A DNA stretch of 64,000 nt from Epithemia pelagica. Its lineage: Eukaryota > Bacillariophyta > Bacillariophyceae > Surirellales > Surirellaceae. The notes under the pieces were generated by a model. It worked only from the letters and a program-made list of their open reading frames with translations. It searched no databases and had not been told where the DNA came from. Location: the NCBI GenBank assembly GCA_946965045.2, contig OX337240.1:1240001-1304000 (forward strand). Reading direction: 5' to 3'. Of the stretch, positions 53,395 to 63,393 are shown piece by piece. Numbering within the stretch: position 1 is the first letter of the stretch; each line of letters starts with the position of its first letter. The translations under genes and the position numbers were made by a program.

Positions 53395-54904
53395 GCGTGT
53401 TTTTTTTGTTGTGTTCGGTTTTTGATTTGTATGATTTTGTTTTTGTGAGAGCAAACGACAAACGACCTATCGGTTTGAAGATCGTTTCTGGAATGAACTC
53501 GGAAGACACTTCGCATACAATTTTGTAGAGTGTACACTAGCACAAGTGGCTTAATCGAATTCGGAAGATGAAATGCACTGATTTTTCTATAGTGTACAGT
53601 CTTTGAAATTACGCCCATTGAAGAACTCGAAAGACAACCCTCCGACTAGGTGTCCGCTTCTTAGCCCCCCAGCCGCTCTCCGCGACCAACCATTTTAATT
53701 TTGGTTTTTTTGCGTTTTTGAAGAAAATTTCGGGTCAAAATGAAAATGATCACGCCGGCCTTCTGGATCACCGTTTTGAAATTTTGTGAGCAGGCGTGCG
53801 CACTTTGACCGTTGGTCTTCCCCATTCTTGATTGTCGTCCTAAGTTGCGACCCACATTATTTTCACTACGCACCTTTTGACATGGATAATGGACATGCAC
53901 CATCACAATGCATTCTCCATCATCTGCACACCATGGACATTTGACATATAGAGACCATAGATAGTGTTTTGCTCTACCCCATCCTTTCTTTGTTTTTTCT
54001 AGGAGAAGTGTGGTTGTTTCTAGTGTTTGTGTCCGTTTAAAAGTGGACCCTCCTCCACAACACCGTGCCGTTGCCGTAGGCTTGTCTCTTTGCAACCACA
54101 TACAGTCCTATTTTAGAATACGTCTCTTTCTAGTTGCGTTATGGAGCATATAGAGTGTAGAGTCCCTTGCACTGCTGGGAAAGACAAGTCATGCTCATGG
54201 CAACAAAAAAAGAACAACAGGAGCAGGTCGACATCACAATCCACTATAGACCCAAACTGAGCGACAGCAGAGGAAAAATGGATGGCTTCCTCCAATTATC
54301 CTACCTACTCCTAATTGAGGTCTATAGCTCTATTTTGTCCTATAAGATTCCTACAAATGATGCCAGCAGCCCCACATGGCATCGACCAAAATGGATGTTA
54401 CATGGCACAAACAAATGACACACTATGGCAACTGGCAACGTAGTGAGAGCCTACAACTAAACATTGTCCATTCCAATGCAAGTATTAGCCATTCCAGAAC
54501 TTACCATGATGGATGTGCAGTGACAAAGATGAGATGAGATGGCCAGGGACGAAGCATGCCGTTTTTGGTGTTGGTTTGGTCATTGCCTCGTTTTGTTGCC
54601 TGCATCGATTTTGTGACCCGTGAACTCACTCAGAACACTATTTTGAGTCTTGTTGAGCAGAACGCCTGCCATCTTCCAACTGTCACATCACGCCAGCCTT
54701 TCCACCGATGGATGTGAAATTTCCATTCATTTTTTTGTCTGTGAGATTGGGTTTGTCTTGCCCGAACAGACGAGCTAAGAAGCGGACATCTAGTCGGAGG
54801 GTACAATTATCAAGAGTCTGCTCCTTATTATACACTACTATAACTTTTACTCTTGAACTTTTTGGATGTGGAATCTGGAATCAGCCTGAGCAGCATACAA
54901 TGGC
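53395..54904. other. intergenic, 5' flank of the transposon
   Basis: About 1.5 kb without a convincing gene. It holds the promoter of the dehydrogenase gene. A 146-codon minus-strand frame at 53661-54101 has two CxxC-like pairs but no known domain and was not accepted. The last eight bases (ACAATGGC) are the left flank of the transposon target site. Confidence 0.5.
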
Positions 54905-55255
54905 CAGAGCTGTGAAGTAACAAAGTACCATTTTTCTCAAAGTACCCTACTTTCCTACTTTACTTCGAAGTACTTTCAATTAATGAAGTAAAGTACACCT
55001 TTTCTTTGAGTACTACTTTCGGTACCCCAAGTAACACCACCCCTTTTTTCCCAGTATATCATAGTACGTAAGTAAAGTACCCCCTTTTCTCAGCCATTCC
55101 TTAAAGTATACAAGTACTTCCATAGTCACCTTACTTTGATACTTAAAGTATCAAAGTACACCACCCCGTTCCTAATTGACTACTTAAAGTACCAAAGTAA
55201 AGTACCAGTAAGACGTATTGTCAGAAATTAAGTAGGAAGTAACACCTCATCTCAC
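54905..55255 (+). repeat. left terminal inverted repeat and AAGTA-rich subterminal region
   Basis: After the TIR, about 330 bp contain roughly 18 copies of AAGTA and 9-10 of its complement TACTT, many as AAGTAAAGTAC. Clusters of a short motif next to the ends are the binding sites of hAT transposases such as Ac. Binding here is inferred. Confidence 0.8.
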
Positions 55256-55488
55256 TGTCAAAATACTTTCTATGACCATAACACACACTCAACACACATT
55301 GGTTTGTCTATTTTTCCAAACGCACACACACAACAGATGAGGATAAGTTTCATTTTGCACTTTGCACCTCTCGGGACATGGTTTGGTTTTCTTCTCTACA
55401 ACAATCAGACAGTTTTGTTTTGTTTTGGAATCTCTATTCGTATTGTTTTGGATATCCTGTTCTCATTACCTTCTTTCAACGATTAACC

Positions 55489-58400
55489 ATGCCGGACGAC
55501 AAGGACGATGGTACAACGTCTAATGACGACGATCCATCACCTCGACGTTCCAAGCAAACGAGCAACAAGAAAACGAGGAAGTCACCCAAAAACAAGAAGT
55601 CTCCCTGTACCAAGAAGAAAAATCCTCAATCTTCAAAGAAAGAACCATCGGCCTCTGCGAAGAAGAAGAAGAAGAAATCTCCCTTACAACGCAAACCATC
55701 GGCCTTGGAAAAGGAACAGGCAAAAGTTGATGAAGATTTCAAACATTTGGAAGACGCAGTCGATGATGGGGTACAACAGGAAAAAGACTTGGTTCCCTTG
55801 TTCGACGCAATCAATCCGAACTTCTTTGACAGCAACTGCTCCCAGTGGTGGAAATTCTCATTACATGTGGACTGGATGAAGCTCGAACACTTTTATCTCG
55901 AGAATGAGGACAACCTTTCCAACATGGGTGGATTACAGAAGATAATCAAACAACTCAAAATATTTGTTGCCGTTGGAAAAAACCCAGTGCCACTCGACTC
56001 ATCCCCTTCAAAATTGGCCAAACTTTCGAAGGAGCGTTTTGGAAAGCTATGCCGTAAATGCGTCATATGTCCCCTTTGTTTTTTCGACAAGAAAAAGACT
56101 CTTTCCGAGTCTGTTATTCTCTGCGGCTCACTTCGTCCCTCCAACATTGCTTCTCATTGCGAGAAGAAACACAAGGATTTCAAATTAGAAAACGATGCTG
56201 ATGACAAATCACCCCCCAGTAAACAATCGACAATGTCAACCTACCGAAAAGGTCATTCGACGAAGTCTGAGACATATGCACAGATGCAAACTCTCATCTA
56301 TCAGTTTGTCAACGATTGCTGTCTTCCGGCAATCACTGTGGAGAAACCGCAATTCCGGAAAATGATTCAATTCGCTATGGAGAATTCTGGTATTTTGAAA
56401 GGGAGCCGTTCAGAAATAATGAGTCGACGACAGATTACAAAAATTCGACTCTCGTCGTATCAGAACTTTTTCCTTATTGTCTCTGATCTTGTCAGGAAAG
56501 TGAGAGATGAGTACACGCGTCTGTGTTCCCAATCCATTCCCTTTATTACTTGTTGCCATGATATATGGCAAGCTCGTGATCACGACGTGCTCGGTGTAAC
56601 TATCATGTTTACTGATCCTCGTAACTGTGAAGTCTACAAGATCCCAATTGGTCTGGCGGAATGTCACGGCCATGCGGCAACAGACGTTGCCAACCTTACA
56701 GACAACCTACTCCTGAGTGTTGGTCTTACATCGGGTGATCTATGCGCTGCCGTAAACGATAACACGTCGGCCGCAGTCTTAGCGGGAAAATACATTATTG
56801 GGAATCCGGACAAGTCTGGTAAGTGCGACATGCACAAAGCAGAGCTTATCCTAAAGCATGCTACCGGACTTGTTAAACGATACAACAACAATATCTTAAT
56901 GGATAGCAATCCATCTTTCTGCAAATGTTGGGAAGTTTTCAGAACCTTCGCGGCCTGGTTTACCTCGAAGAAAGCCCCTACGCGCTGGAAACGATTCAAA
57001 GACGCGGCAATGAAAATCAAGGCTCATGTTGTCTCTATCCCGCTTCCGAACGACACGCGAGTTGGAGGATGCGTCCTGACCCAACAAGCCCTTCTCCGGA
57101 ACAAAAAGATGATGGATTTGTACGCTAAAACTGCGCAAAAAAGCGACCCCAAGTTCGCAAAGCGCTATCCATCAGAGGACAAATGGAAACTACTCGCGCA
57201 GTACGAGGGGATACTCACCAATATAAAAAGGGTTTCAATGCAACTGCAAACAGACGATCCTGGATCCAACTCGGCGTCCTTGTTAGAAATCTACACAGCA
57301 TTCTACCACGCCCAGCGAATGAGAATGGAAGGAGAAGAATGTGGTGTTGGATGTTTACGTACGGACACGGAAGATTTCTGGGACGCTAGTCTCACGATGG
57401 ACGATCTTGATGGTATGAGAGACCTTATTGCTTATAAGGATCTCGAACCGGGGGCACGCTTGCTCATACGGCGCATCATACAGGAATATCGACATTACCT
57501 CTTCAATAGGGACCCCGATGCCCTAAAAGCAGTCTGTGCGAATCCATTACTCGCAAATGTCTATGCGGATATGTTTGTTAACTTCGGCGTCTACGATCAA
57601 GACTCCGTAAGGGAAGGCCGCCGGATCTTTGTACAAGACATGGTTGACCTACATTCCAACAGGAGTGTGTCTCCTATCGGTGCTTCATTGGCCAACCAAG
57701 GAGCAAAAGGTTCAAAACCCAACAAACGGACTGGGACAGGCCAACCGAAAGACGACAACGACTATGTGGACACCGAAAGCAACAATGCAACCTTGAAATA
57801 CAAGGCAATCGATGTATTTGAAAGAATGCGGCGTTCAAGTGACTTAAAAAATCAGGCGATGCTGCATCTAACAGGCAAAGCCTCTAATGCAGCCGAGGAG
57901 AAAGAAGTGCTACAGGCATTGAAGAAGGCATGCAACGACTCGTATGATGACTTTATTCGCCACTGCAAATATCAAATTGACAACCACTGGGAGGAAGTCA
58001 TCAAGGCATACCCCAGCAAGAAGTTCTCGGACGAATACGATGACTGGTCCGACGTTGCTAAGCGAGCTTTCTCCCGCCATTGCCACAATCGGAACTATTT
58101 GCAAGTCGGTCAACATTTTGATCTTATGGGATGGTGGCGGGTTCATTCAAGCAATTGGCAATATGTTTTCCCGTCTGCCGTCATTTGGCTTGCGAAACCG
58201 GCAACTAACGCATTTCAGGAACGGATTTTTTCCATGGGGAGCTGGATGCTCCAGAACAAGCTGATGGGTAGTATGTCAAAAAAAACCAGCGAGATGCGGA
58301 CGATGGAGTACATCAACCGCCAAGTCTTGCGTACCATAGAGGAAAATGAAGAGGATATTGCGAAAGGCAATGGAACCAGCAAAACATACGATAAACGGAT

Positions 58401-59649
58401 CATTCGAAAGGACGATACTGCCATTACAGCTGCTGTACGATTGAGTTTGAGTGAACAACGCAAGAAATTCCAGAAATCCGCAGTCCTCGATGCTGCAAAT
58501 GGATTCCAACAGTACAAGCTATCCTGGAAAGTGGATACAAGCGTTCTGGATGATCCTGACATCGGTAGTACGTTTTTTCCCGTGCAATCAGCCAAAGTGA
58601 CTAAAAAAGCAACCGCATTGAATGACAATGATGATGACAACAGTCCGTCCGATAACGACATACCGGTACCACCACCGGAGGAAGTGCCAAAGGTTGCTGG
58701 TGTGGTGCCTCCTATACCGGACGATCAAGCGGAGATTGGACAGGACAAGACTGGTAAACGCTATGGATGGACAACTTATGGCGAGAAGACCAGTCCATTG
58801 AAGTATAATCGCTTTGTCTTCACCAACATCAAAGACGATTATGAAGATTCTTCGGACGACGATTCAATACCACCACCACCAAAAGAACCGGACGAAGAAA
58901 GTGATGCGGTTATTGACCGCGTGTTAGATAGTGAACTCTGGGACGAAGCCGTCCCAGATGAAGAACTATGTTTCGAAAAGATAGTCTGTATTCCCGATGA
59001 TGATCCGACTAACAAAGCACCCAAAGGTACTGTCAACGATGACGACGAAGTCAAAGTAGTAAAGGTCGTACCAGCAGGTGAAAGTGCAAAGAGAAAAGGC
59101 ATCCCGTCTCCGAAAGCCTCCATCTCATCGAGCAAAGCTGTTGCGCATGCAGCTGACACGGGGTCGAAAAAAAGGAAAGGCAATTCCAATAACAATCCAT
59201 CGACACCGACCAGAAAGAAGGCGAAAAAACTGTCTCAAACAACTCTAGTTGGAATCAGGCAGTCGCCGCGGATTCTTGAGAAAGAGACGAAACGCAAAAA
59301 AGAGAAGTATAATGCCAAAAAACAGGAACAACCAATGGAATGTGACGAGAACGACGCGGCCAAGTCGGATGAAGAGTTCGATAACAACGAATTGGATGCC
59401 AACGATGATGACTACGAACCAAACGAGGTGGAGAATGATGCATCGGAGGGCACCGATGAAGAGGAGGAACATGACAATGATGATGAGGAAGACGACGGTG
59501 TCGAGGGAGTGGACAAGGCTGTCGATGACGAATTGGAAGGCGAGGAAGACCAAGGTGATGAAGAGGGGGATGACGAAGGAGATGAGGGAGATGAAGAAGC
59601 CGGAGAGGATGAAGAGGAGAATGATGAAGAGGATGATGAAGACGAGTAA
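55489..59649 (+). CDS. hAT-like transposase with BED finger and long acidic tail
   Basis: From ATG 55489 (context AACCATGCC) it encodes 1386 residues without introns. Residues 1-75 are lysine-rich (KKKKKKSPLQRK). A BED-type zinc finger lies at about 190-232 (CVICPLC ... HCEKKH). The RNase H-like core has likely first and second catalytic aspartates at D358 (CHDIWQARDHDVLGV) and D424 (VNDNTSAAVLAG), then the CxxH of CDMHKAEL and NDTRVGGCVLTQQALLRNKK. The hAT dimerisation region is at about 882-930 (WWRVHSSNWQYVFP, NAFQERIFSMGSW). I did not assign the catalytic glutamate. The last 75 residues are almost all Asp, Glu and Gly, an unusual tail. The protein should cut and reinsert the element. No stop or frameshift is present. 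Confidence 0.88.
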   Translation: MPDDKDDGTTSNDDDPSPRRSKQTSNKKTRKSPKNKKSPCTKKKNPQSSKKEPSASAKKKKKKSPLQRKPSALEKEQAKVDEDFKHLEDAVDDGVQQEKDLVPLFDAINPNFFDSNCSQWWKFSLHVDWMKLEHFYLENEDNLSNMGGLQKIIKQLKIFVAVGKNPVPLDSSPSKLAKLSKERFGKLCRKCVICPLCFFDKKKTLSESVILCGSLRPSNIASHCEKKHKDFKLENDADDKSPPSKQSTMSTYRKGHSTKSETYAQMQTLIYQFVNDCCLPAITVEKPQFRKMIQFAMENSGILKGSRSEIMSRRQITKIRLSSYQNFFLIVSDLVRKVRDEYTRLCSQSIPFITCCHDIWQARDHDVLGVTIMFTDPRNCEVYKIPIGLAECHGHAATDVANLTDNLLLSVGLTSGDLCAAVNDNTSAAVLAGKYIIGNPDKSGKCDMHKAELILKHATGLVKRYNNNILMDSNPSFCKCWEVFRTFAAWFTSKKAPTRWKRFKDAAMKIKAHVVSIPLPNDTRVGGCVLTQQALLRNKKMMDLYAKTAQKSDPKFAKRYPSEDKWKLLAQYEGILTNIKRVSMQLQTDDPGSNSASLLEIYTAFYHAQRMRMEGEECGVGCLRTDTEDFWDASLTMDDLDGMRDLIAYKDLEPGARLLIRRIIQEYRHYLFNRDPDALKAVCANPLLANVYADMFVNFGVYDQDSVREGRRIFVQDMVDLHSNRSVSPIGASLANQGAKGSKPNKRTGTGQPKDDNDYVDTESNNATLKYKAIDVFERMRRSSDLKNQAMLHLTGKASNAAEEKEVLQALKKACNDSYDDFIRHCKYQIDNHWEEVIKAYPSKKFSDEYDDWSDVAKRAFSRHCHNRNYLQVGQHFDLMGWWRVHSSNWQYVFPSAVIWLAKPATNAFQERIFSMGSWMLQNKLMGSMSKKTSEMRTMEYINRQVLRTIEENEEDIAKGNGTSKTYDKRIIRKDDTAITAAVRLSLSEQRKKFQKSAVLDAANGFQQYKLSWKVDTSVLDDPDIGSTFFPVQSAKVTKKATALNDNDDDNSPSDNDIPVPPPEEVPKVAGVVPPIPDDQAEIGQDKTGKRYGWTTYGEKTSPLKYNRFVFTNIKDDYEDSSDDDSIPPPPKEPDEESDAVIDRVLDSELWDEAVPDEELCFEKIVCIPDDDPTNKAPKGTVNDDDEVKVVKVVPAGESAKRKGIPSPKASISSSKAVAHAADTGSKKRKGNSNNNPSTPTRKKAKKLSQTTLVGIRQSPRILEKETKRKKEKYNAKKQEQPMECDENDAAKSDEEFDNNELDANDDDYEPNEVENDASEGTDEEEEHDNDDEEDDGVEGVDKAVDDELEGEEDQGDEEGDDEGDEGDEEAGEDEEENDEEDDEDE

Positions 59650-59734
59650 ACAGAAAGTACATTGCACGACGTATTACATACAACAACAACAATACAACAA
59701 CAACGAAGAGATCGACAATGAGTTAACATATTAT

Positions 59735-61702
59735 TTAGGAAGTTACATGGTATTTATGAATCATCGATCTCATTTTCTGTCTTAGGGCATTGTCAAATAG
59801 GTTTGTATTCCCAATTTGGGACAATATTTCGGACCTCGACTCATAAGTACTAGAGTGTTGACCAAACGCACCAAACATTGGATTTATCACATTCCATGAC
59901 TCCTTTGGAATCCATGATTCCAGAATTTTGGAACAGGGGATACCTGTTGCACGCAAAGGTATCCAAGACAAATGCTCGCTCCATCGGATGACATGGATAT
60001 CGGCCGGTATTCCATCGACCCGATCAAATGCCGCTTCGATTATGATGCAAGCGGTCTTATAACCGATGCCATGTAGAGTGGTTAATTCGTAGATTGTTAT
60101 GTTGTGGGGTATTTTGCCGTCATGCCGTTGACAGAAATAGTCAGCGGCATTGACAATTCGTTCTGTATTCGGATAATACCGACCACATTCGGACAGCAAA
60201 CAACAGAGTGCGTTCATTCCGAACTGCAAAGCGATCTCGATTACAGCCTGCGCAGAGGTAAGACCACATGCAAAAAGTCTCGGCATTATCGAGCTCAACT
60301 GCTTATCGGAGGTGCTACTACTCATGCATATTGTCATCAATATCATGAATGGCCTATCAGCAGTGGGATCATGGCAACAGTCAAGCCAGGTAGTCCATTT
60401 GTCGCGTGGAACAAACTTGCCGAGAGATTTGAGCTCTTCGTGGAAAGCTTTCATTTGCGCCAGGTCTTCAAGTCTTTGTTGAATTGTGACGTAGTCGACC
60501 TCTGGTATTCTTACGGTGCAGTGAACCGGAGTCGTTGTCTTTGCTGGTTTCCCAGGTTGATGACGGTGGTCGGGATAGTTAATTTCGTGTTTCGAACGAG
60601 AGGCCGCTTGTAGAATTTTTGCGATTGTTGCGTTCCGAAATCTGGTGGAATAGGAATGGGTACATGTTGGAGATTTCTGTGGTGATTGTTTTTGTTGCTT
60701 CTTTTTCTTAGAAGAAGCGTCATCCTTCTGTCCGTAGAAATTATCGTTGCGTTCGATACCGTCATCTTGGTCGTCTTTCATAACGGCGTCGTGTTTCGTA
60801 CCATGTTCGTGTTCCGTACAGCTGTCGTCTTTCGTACCGTGGTCGTCGTCGTCGTCGTTTGGGGGAATGGAAGGATTGCTGGTGGAAATACTCAATCTTT
60901 CTGGGTGCGCGGTGGTCTCCCTGTGTTCCTTGAATTTGTATTCCAGTAATGAAAGGTATGGACGTAGAGATAGAGGATACGCAACTTCGTTGGCGGATTC
61001 TTCCATAGTGCAATCATTGACATAATAGTCAAGTTCCATTTGTTGTGGGACTTGATGACAAACAACATGCACGCCGGTACGGATGAACCAGGATGTGATG
61101 ATCGCATTAATTGGGGTCGACCGGAGTTGGTTGCTGGTTTGCAATGTAAAGTCAATGCAGTTGTGCACTTTGGGTGTCTGAACAAGAGAAATTACAGGGT
61201 CACAGCGAACCGACAAAACCAATCGGCTTGAATATTCGGTTTCACTTGGAATGAAGAAGTGTTGGAAAGAATCGATTGATCGGTTCTTGGGAAAGCCATC
61301 CTGAAGAGACCGGACGATAATGCCACTAATCAGTTGGATTTGTTCTCTGAAAAGTAATTCGGGAACTTGGCAAGTATGGGACTGAGATGTATATGTATTT
61401 CGTTCTTTGTATACAATGAATCCATTGTGACGGATAAGCCATGAAATGGCTTGGCGGTGAACGGCATAACGAAGTGCGTTCGGAGACAGTGAAGAGTTCT
61501 GTGTCGTCTTCATAAAATCATCCATAAAAGAGAAAAAGGATGGGCTGGAGTGAAGAATGTACATTGGGTAACATTTGGAACGGAACTGGATGGATTGTCC
61601 ATCAATGTATTCTTCCATGATATGGACAATAACAACAGAGGTGCAAGGATCGAAAATAGAATTGAGGTGCGGATGGAGTTTGGGTGTTGGGTAATGGGCC
61701 AT
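59735..61702 (-). CDS. transposon-encoded HhH-GPD (endonuclease III-like) DNA glycosylase
   Basis: From ATG 61702 (MAHYPTPKLHPH) it encodes 655 residues; the frame to 61732 begins with TTG. Residues about 450-625 follow the endonuclease III fold: LTSAQAVIEIALQFGM, RIVNAADYFCQRHDGKIP, then the helix-hairpin-helix LTTLHGIGYKTACIIIEAAF. The last has K549 where E. coli Nth has the lyase lysine K120. IPADIHVIRW follows with D568 where Nth has catalytic D138 (spacing 19 against 18). The C-terminal four-cysteine [4Fe-4S] loop is absent. The first 400 residues are unassigned; an acidic and then lysine-rich segment (KKKKQQKQSPQKSP) precedes the enzyme domain. It should remove damaged or modified bases. 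It lies inside the transposon, tail to tail with the transposase. Confidence 0.82.
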   Translation of the reverse strand: MAHYPTPKLHPHLNSIFDPCTSVVIVHIMEEYIDGQSIQFRSKCYPMYILHSSPSFFSFMDDFMKTTQNSSLSPNALRYAVHRQAISWLIRHNGFIVYKERNTYTSQSHTCQVPELLFREQIQLISGIIVRSLQDGFPKNRSIDSFQHFFIPSETEYSSRLVLSVRCDPVISLVQTPKVHNCIDFTLQTSNQLRSTPINAIITSWFIRTGVHVVCHQVPQQMELDYYVNDCTMEESANEVAYPLSLRPYLSLLEYKFKEHRETTAHPERLSISTSNPSIPPNDDDDDHGTKDDSCTEHEHGTKHDAVMKDDQDDGIERNDNFYGQKDDASSKKKKQQKQSPQKSPTCTHSYSTRFRNATIAKILQAASRSKHEINYPDHRHQPGKPAKTTTPVHCTVRIPEVDYVTIQQRLEDLAQMKAFHEELKSLGKFVPRDKWTTWLDCCHDPTADRPFMILMTICMSSSTSDKQLSSIMPRLFACGLTSAQAVIEIALQFGMNALCCLLSECGRYYPNTERIVNAADYFCQRHDGKIPHNITIYELTTLHGIGYKTACIIIEAAFDRVDGIPADIHVIRWSEHLSWIPLRATGIPCSKILESWIPKESWNVINPMFGAFGQHSSTYESRSEILSQIGNTNLFDNALRQKMRSMIHKYHVTS

Positions 61703-61779
61703 GTCGTTGGAGCAGGAAGTAGTAAGCGTCAACGTGTGCTGTGCGCTGTGATTGGTCAGACAGAGAAGGATGTACTACA

Positions 61780-62196
61780 ACGTACTAAAGTATGGTTTAA
61801 CGTGTGCTATGCGATGAAAAAGTAAGTAAGGGCATGGAAAATATGTAGATACTTTAGTAGAGAAGTAAAGTATATCGTATTGGATGAGGAAGGTAAAAGT
61901 AGTAAAGTAAAGTACCGACATGTTTACTAGATGTTTGATGTGGGAAAGTAGGTTGGATATGTTCGGGGAGGGGTGTACTTAGTCATAAAGTAATTCAGCT
62001 ATTCATTTCTATGGAATGGTATAGTAGTTAAGTAAAGTAGTACGATGAGATTTGTCTGTAGAAAAGTAGCAAAGTAGAATGTTAACAAATAATCAGTGTA
62101 CTTAATAGTAACTAAGTAAAGTAGGTGGATAAAATATGTACACTTAGAAGTAGCTAAGTATTCTAAATAACGTTTATTAGTTACTACACAGCTCTG
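61780..62196 (-). repeat. right AAGTA-rich subterminal region and terminal inverted repeat
   Basis: About 400 bp contain roughly 18 AAGTA motifs, several as AAGTAAAGTA, and three in the opposite orientation. The segment ends in the inverted repeat GTTACTACACAGCTCTG. The region also holds the 5' flank of the glycosylase gene, whose start at 61702 is close by. Confidence 0.8.
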
Positions 62197-62904
62197 ACAA
62201 TAGGACGACGGAAAATGACTCGAGAAGAAACCAACATAACAAGGAGAGCCAAACATAAAAGATCGTATGCCACGGTAGCCAAGCCTGTCTGATTGTCTCG
62301 AATGCTCAAGTGTGACGGAAGTTGGCTCAGCACGGGGTTGCACTTGTCGGCCATTCAATGGTTGTCGAGCAATGGGTTTCCTGCCCGGTCTCTGACTGGA
62401 AACAATGCGAGATGCAACAACCAACTGGATGGATCATTCATGAGGGAGGGAGTGAGGGGGTGTAAGGAGGTCAGGGATTAAGGACCAGCATTCTCACTAC
62501 CAAGACTACAGCGCTGTTTCGTGAACCCGCTCGGATCGACCCAAACCAAATGACAAAGTGTCCGGTGTGTTAGATTGAGGGGGGTAAGTTTCATTTGTGA
62601 CTCCCACAGCAAACGCACCGGTCATTTTCATTGGACATTGGGGCTGCATGGCACAGGACGGGATCAAAAACTCTTCGAATTTGACTCCCACACTATGCTT
62701 GCTACGGTGCCCATGCTTCGGAAAATGTATGCTTGCTCTCCAGCCGCACCAGAAACAGCATCTCTTCATATTGTGATATAGTATACACATCTCGACCTGA
62801 CTCCCACAACTCTCCAGACAGCTCCATTTCGTGGGACAATTTTTAAAGTGGCACAAACTGAAAGGAGTCACCATAGTGGGATCAAGTGAAAGATACTTTA
62901 CACC
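62197..62904. other. intergenic, right flank of the transposon
   Basis: The right flank of the transposon target site (ACAATAGG) is followed by about 700 bp that should hold the promoter of the secreted protein gene. Only short frames occur and none was accepted. Confidence 0.45.
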
Positions 62905-63393
62905 ATGATCATGAAGTTCTTTGCTTTTTTTGTCGTTGCCATGGCCACCTTTTCTGTCGCTGTGGCCAACATTGGAACTCAGGAGGAGGGCAAGAAGGAT
63001 GATGGCCTATCGGGGATCCGTGTGCAATGTCAAAACGTGGAATGGAGTATCTTGACGCCAACCGAGCAACGCTATGCAGCTACCCAGTTGGAGGATTCGT
63101 TCCACAAGATCCACAGTCAGGCACATGGCATTCCAAAGGAGCTTTCTCATGTGACGTATGCGTCGGATCCTTCGCAAATGGGACCCTTGGTGAACTTGTT
63201 GGTTGGTTTCTGGTGGGAAGGAAATTACGGCTACTTTACAGGTCATGTCGCGTTCAAGCAAGAAACTATGACTTCCACCGAGGATGATGCGACGGACCTT
63301 GCTCTCTGGGAACGTGAATTGGAAATACTTTTGAGCAAGGGACCCTATTCCTCATTGGCTCGTGCCGACAATTGCCACATCGTAATGAATTGA
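62905..63393 (+). CDS. small secreted protein, family unknown
   Basis: From ATG 62905 it encodes 162 residues; an in-frame ATG two codons later is equally possible. A clear signal peptide (MKFFAFFVVAMATFSVAVA, cleavage likely before NIG) precedes an acidic soluble domain. Two cysteines (VQCQNVEW and DNCHIVMN) could form a disulphide between the ends. Other visible features are FWWEGNYGYF and an acidic STEDDATDL. I do not recognise the family; an extracellular or vacuolar protein is likely. Confidence 0.75.
   Translation: MIMKFFAFFVVAMATFSVAVANIGTQEEGKKDDGLSGIRVQCQNVEWSILTPTEQRYAATQLEDSFHKIHSQAHGIPKELSHVTYASDPSQMGPLVNLLVGFWWEGNYGYFTGHVAFKQETMTSTEDDATDLALWERELEILLSKGPYSSLARADNCHIVMN

Larger units (their letters stand above)
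54905..62196 (+). mobile_element. 7.3-kb hAT-like DNA transposon carrying a transposase and an HhH-GPD DNA glycosylase
   Basis: The ends are inverted repeats: left CAGAGCTGTGAAGTAAC at 54905, and the reverse complement of the right end reads CAGAGCTGTGTAGTAAC, finishing at 62196 (one mismatch in 17). CAGAG/CAGGG-type termini are typical of hAT elements. The flanks are ACAATGGC on the left and ACAATAGG on the right: five perfect bases, or an 8-bp duplication with two mismatches. AAGTA-rich subterminal regions lie inside both ends. Two intronless convergent genes fill the interior, with stops only 85 bp apart. Confidence 0.88.

Noticed and set aside
53661-54101. 146-codon minus-strand ORF with CxxC-like pairs
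   Set aside because: No known domain, start or neighbouring support; composition fits chance in non-coding DNA beside the transposon.
59245-59729. Several long minus-strand and out-of-frame ORFs over the end of the transposase gene
   Set aside because: They are shadows of the GA-rich acidic tail: their translations are runs of hydrophobic, Ser or basic residues expected from the complement of Asp/Glu codons.
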